A DNA stretch of 7,073 nt. Source: JAWPMV01 sp038527215 (lineage in GTDB: Bacteria; Bacteroidota; Bacteroidia; J057). Made by a program: the position numbers and the translations under genes. Below the pieces are notes generated by a model. That model was not told the DNA's origin and searched no databases. It saw only the letters and a list, made by a program, of their open reading frames with translations. The stretch is from positions 1 to 7,073 of the forward strand of contig JBCBGC010000209.1 of the NCBI GenBank assembly GCA_038527215.1, given 5' to 3'. Positions 6,144-7,073 of this stretch are shown piece by piece. The number at the start of each line of letters is the position of its first letter. Positions within the stretch are counted from its first letter, which is position 1.

Positions 6144-7073
6144 ATGAATTTTTTCCGGAAACTACTATGCTGCGCCGGTCTCGGTCTTTTCCTTAGTTTT
6201 TCTATGAACGGCCAGGATATCCAGAAGCAATTGCAAACCCAATTCATCATGGCCGAAGCGGGGGACACCATCATGGTACCCGCAGGAAAGCATGAGATCG
6301 TCAGCGGCCTTTCTATGGATGAAAAGGAAAACATTGTCATCCAGGGAGCCGGAAAGGAAAAATCCATCTTGTCCTTTAAAGGACAGAAGGAGGGAGCTGA
6401 AGGTATTCGGATCGCCAATTCCAAAAATATCGAAATTCGAGGCCTGACCGTTGAGAACGCTAAGGGCGATGCCATCAAAGTCCTCGATACGGAAGGGATT
6501 ACCTTCTTTGACGTCCAGACCTCCTGGACCGGGAAGCCCAAAAAGACCAATGGTGCTTATGGCCTCTATCCTGTAGGCTGTACCAATGTCATGATTGACC
6601 AATGCGTGGCCTTTGGCGCTTCTGATGCCGGAATATACGTAGGCCAGTCTCACAATATCGTCGTAAAAAACAGCGTCGCTCATCACAATGTAGCCGGCAT
6701 CGAAATTGAAAACTCCACCATGGCGGATGTCTTCAACTGTGAGGCCTACGAAAATACCGGCGGCATCCTGGTATTTGACCTACCGGACCTGCCGAAGAAG
6801 CAAGGGGGAAACGTGCGTGTCTATAAGAATAAGGTATGGGAAAATAACTACAAGAACTTCGCCCCCAAGGGAAATTCGGTTTCTCACGTACCTCCAGGGA
6901 CTGGGGTCATCGTCCTGGCTTCCAAAGATGTAGAAATCTACGACAACGATATCATTGACAATCGTACCGCAGGGACGGCGATTGCCAGCTATTATATCTT
7001 TGAAATACCGATTGTCATGAATGTATATGCTATTAGGATAGGGATTATAGGCCTCATCCTTGATCGGAATTTC
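6144..7073 (+). CDS. Secreted parallel beta-helix repeat protein (TIGR03805-like), 3' partial
   Basis: The frame runs 310 codons from ATG 6144 to the window edge without a stop. Residues 1-23 form a signal peptide (FRK, hydrophobic core, ending MNG). The segment 40-50 (GDTIMVPAGKH) and NIVIQGAG at 63-70 open a right-handed beta-helix. PbH1-type turns follow: NIEIRGLTVENAKGDAIKV (95-113), NVMIDQCVAFGASDAGIYV (148-166), NIVVKNSVAHHNVAGIEIEN (171-190), NCEAYENTGGILVFD (198-212), then a stretch with NFAP and GTGV (238-255). The SDAGIYVGQS, NVAGIEIENS and NTGGILVFDLPDLP blocks match what I recall of the TIGR03805 family, secreted proteins of unknown function commonly paired with a c-type-cytochrome-like gene; that partner would lie beyond the edge. 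No polysaccharide-lyase catalytic site is identified. The frame becomes doubtful after about residue 290. The start has no Shine-Dalgarno; the signal peptide supports it. Confidence 0.85.
   Translation, partial: MNFFRKLLCCAGLGLFLSFSMNGQDIQKQLQTQFIMAEAGDTIMVPAGKHEIVSGLSMDEKENIVIQGAGKEKSILSFKGQKEGAEGIRIANSKNIEIRGLTVENAKGDAIKVLDTEGITFFDVQTSWTGKPKKTNGAYGLYPVGCTNVMIDQCVAFGASDAGIYVGQSHNIVVKNSVAHHNVAGIEIENSTMADVFNCEAYENTGGILVFDLPDLPKKQGGNVRVYKNKVWENNYKNFAPKGNSVSHVPPGTGVIVLASKDVEIYDNDIIDNRTAGTAIASYYIFEIPIVMNVYAIRIGIIGLILDRNF

Noticed and set aside
5840..6550. Minus-strand open frame of 236 codons spanning the tetR upstream region and the beta-helix gene
   Set aside because: It is antisense to a gene with a clear signal peptide and beta-helix repeats, begins inside that gene, and its translation has no domain-like features. 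The same applies to the 173-codon minus frame at 6165-6686.

Overview
The window looks like a chromosomal piece from a Bacteroidota bacterium, probably of the Saprospiria/Lewinella type. The strongest evidence is a secreted protein ending in a type IX secretion (T9SS) sorting domain. Plus-strand starts also lack Shine-Dalgarno sequences, and two promoter-like sites resemble the Bacteroidota TTTG / TAnnTTTG consensus. The assignment below phylum level is an impression, not a demonstration.

Layout. 1-1401 (+) is the 3' part of a polytopic GT-C (GT39/PMT-like) glycosyltransferase gene. 1402-1794 is non-coding. 1795-3039 (+) encodes a T9SS-exported surface or secreted protein of unknown function and is closed by a strong intrinsic terminator at 3076-3104. 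3105-3505 is an AT-rich leader with several inverted repeats. 3506-5131 (+) is a complete complex I subunit M gene (nuoM), closed by a second strong terminator at 5155-5182. A TetR-family regulator (5206-5808, -) is convergent with it. 5809-6143 is the divergent regulatory region between tetR and 6144-7073 (+), the 5' part of a gene for a secreted parallel beta-helix protein that runs off the window.

How the parts relate. The glycosyltransferase, the T9SS protein and nuoM share a strand, but there is no sign of an operon: spacers are about 400 bp and nuoM has a terminator on each side, so it appears to be transcribed alone, away from nuoL and nuoN. The most suggestive regulatory unit is the divergent tetR / beta-helix pair. 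Its spacer holds a perfect GGTAAT-N6-ATTACC palindrome lying between, and overlapping, the -33 and -7 elements of a candidate tetR promoter, as expected for autoregulation. I see no CRISPR array, tRNA, rRNA, insertion sequence or phage gene. The beta-helix family is recognisable but functionally uncharacterised, and its reading frame appears disturbed in the last ~80 bases.
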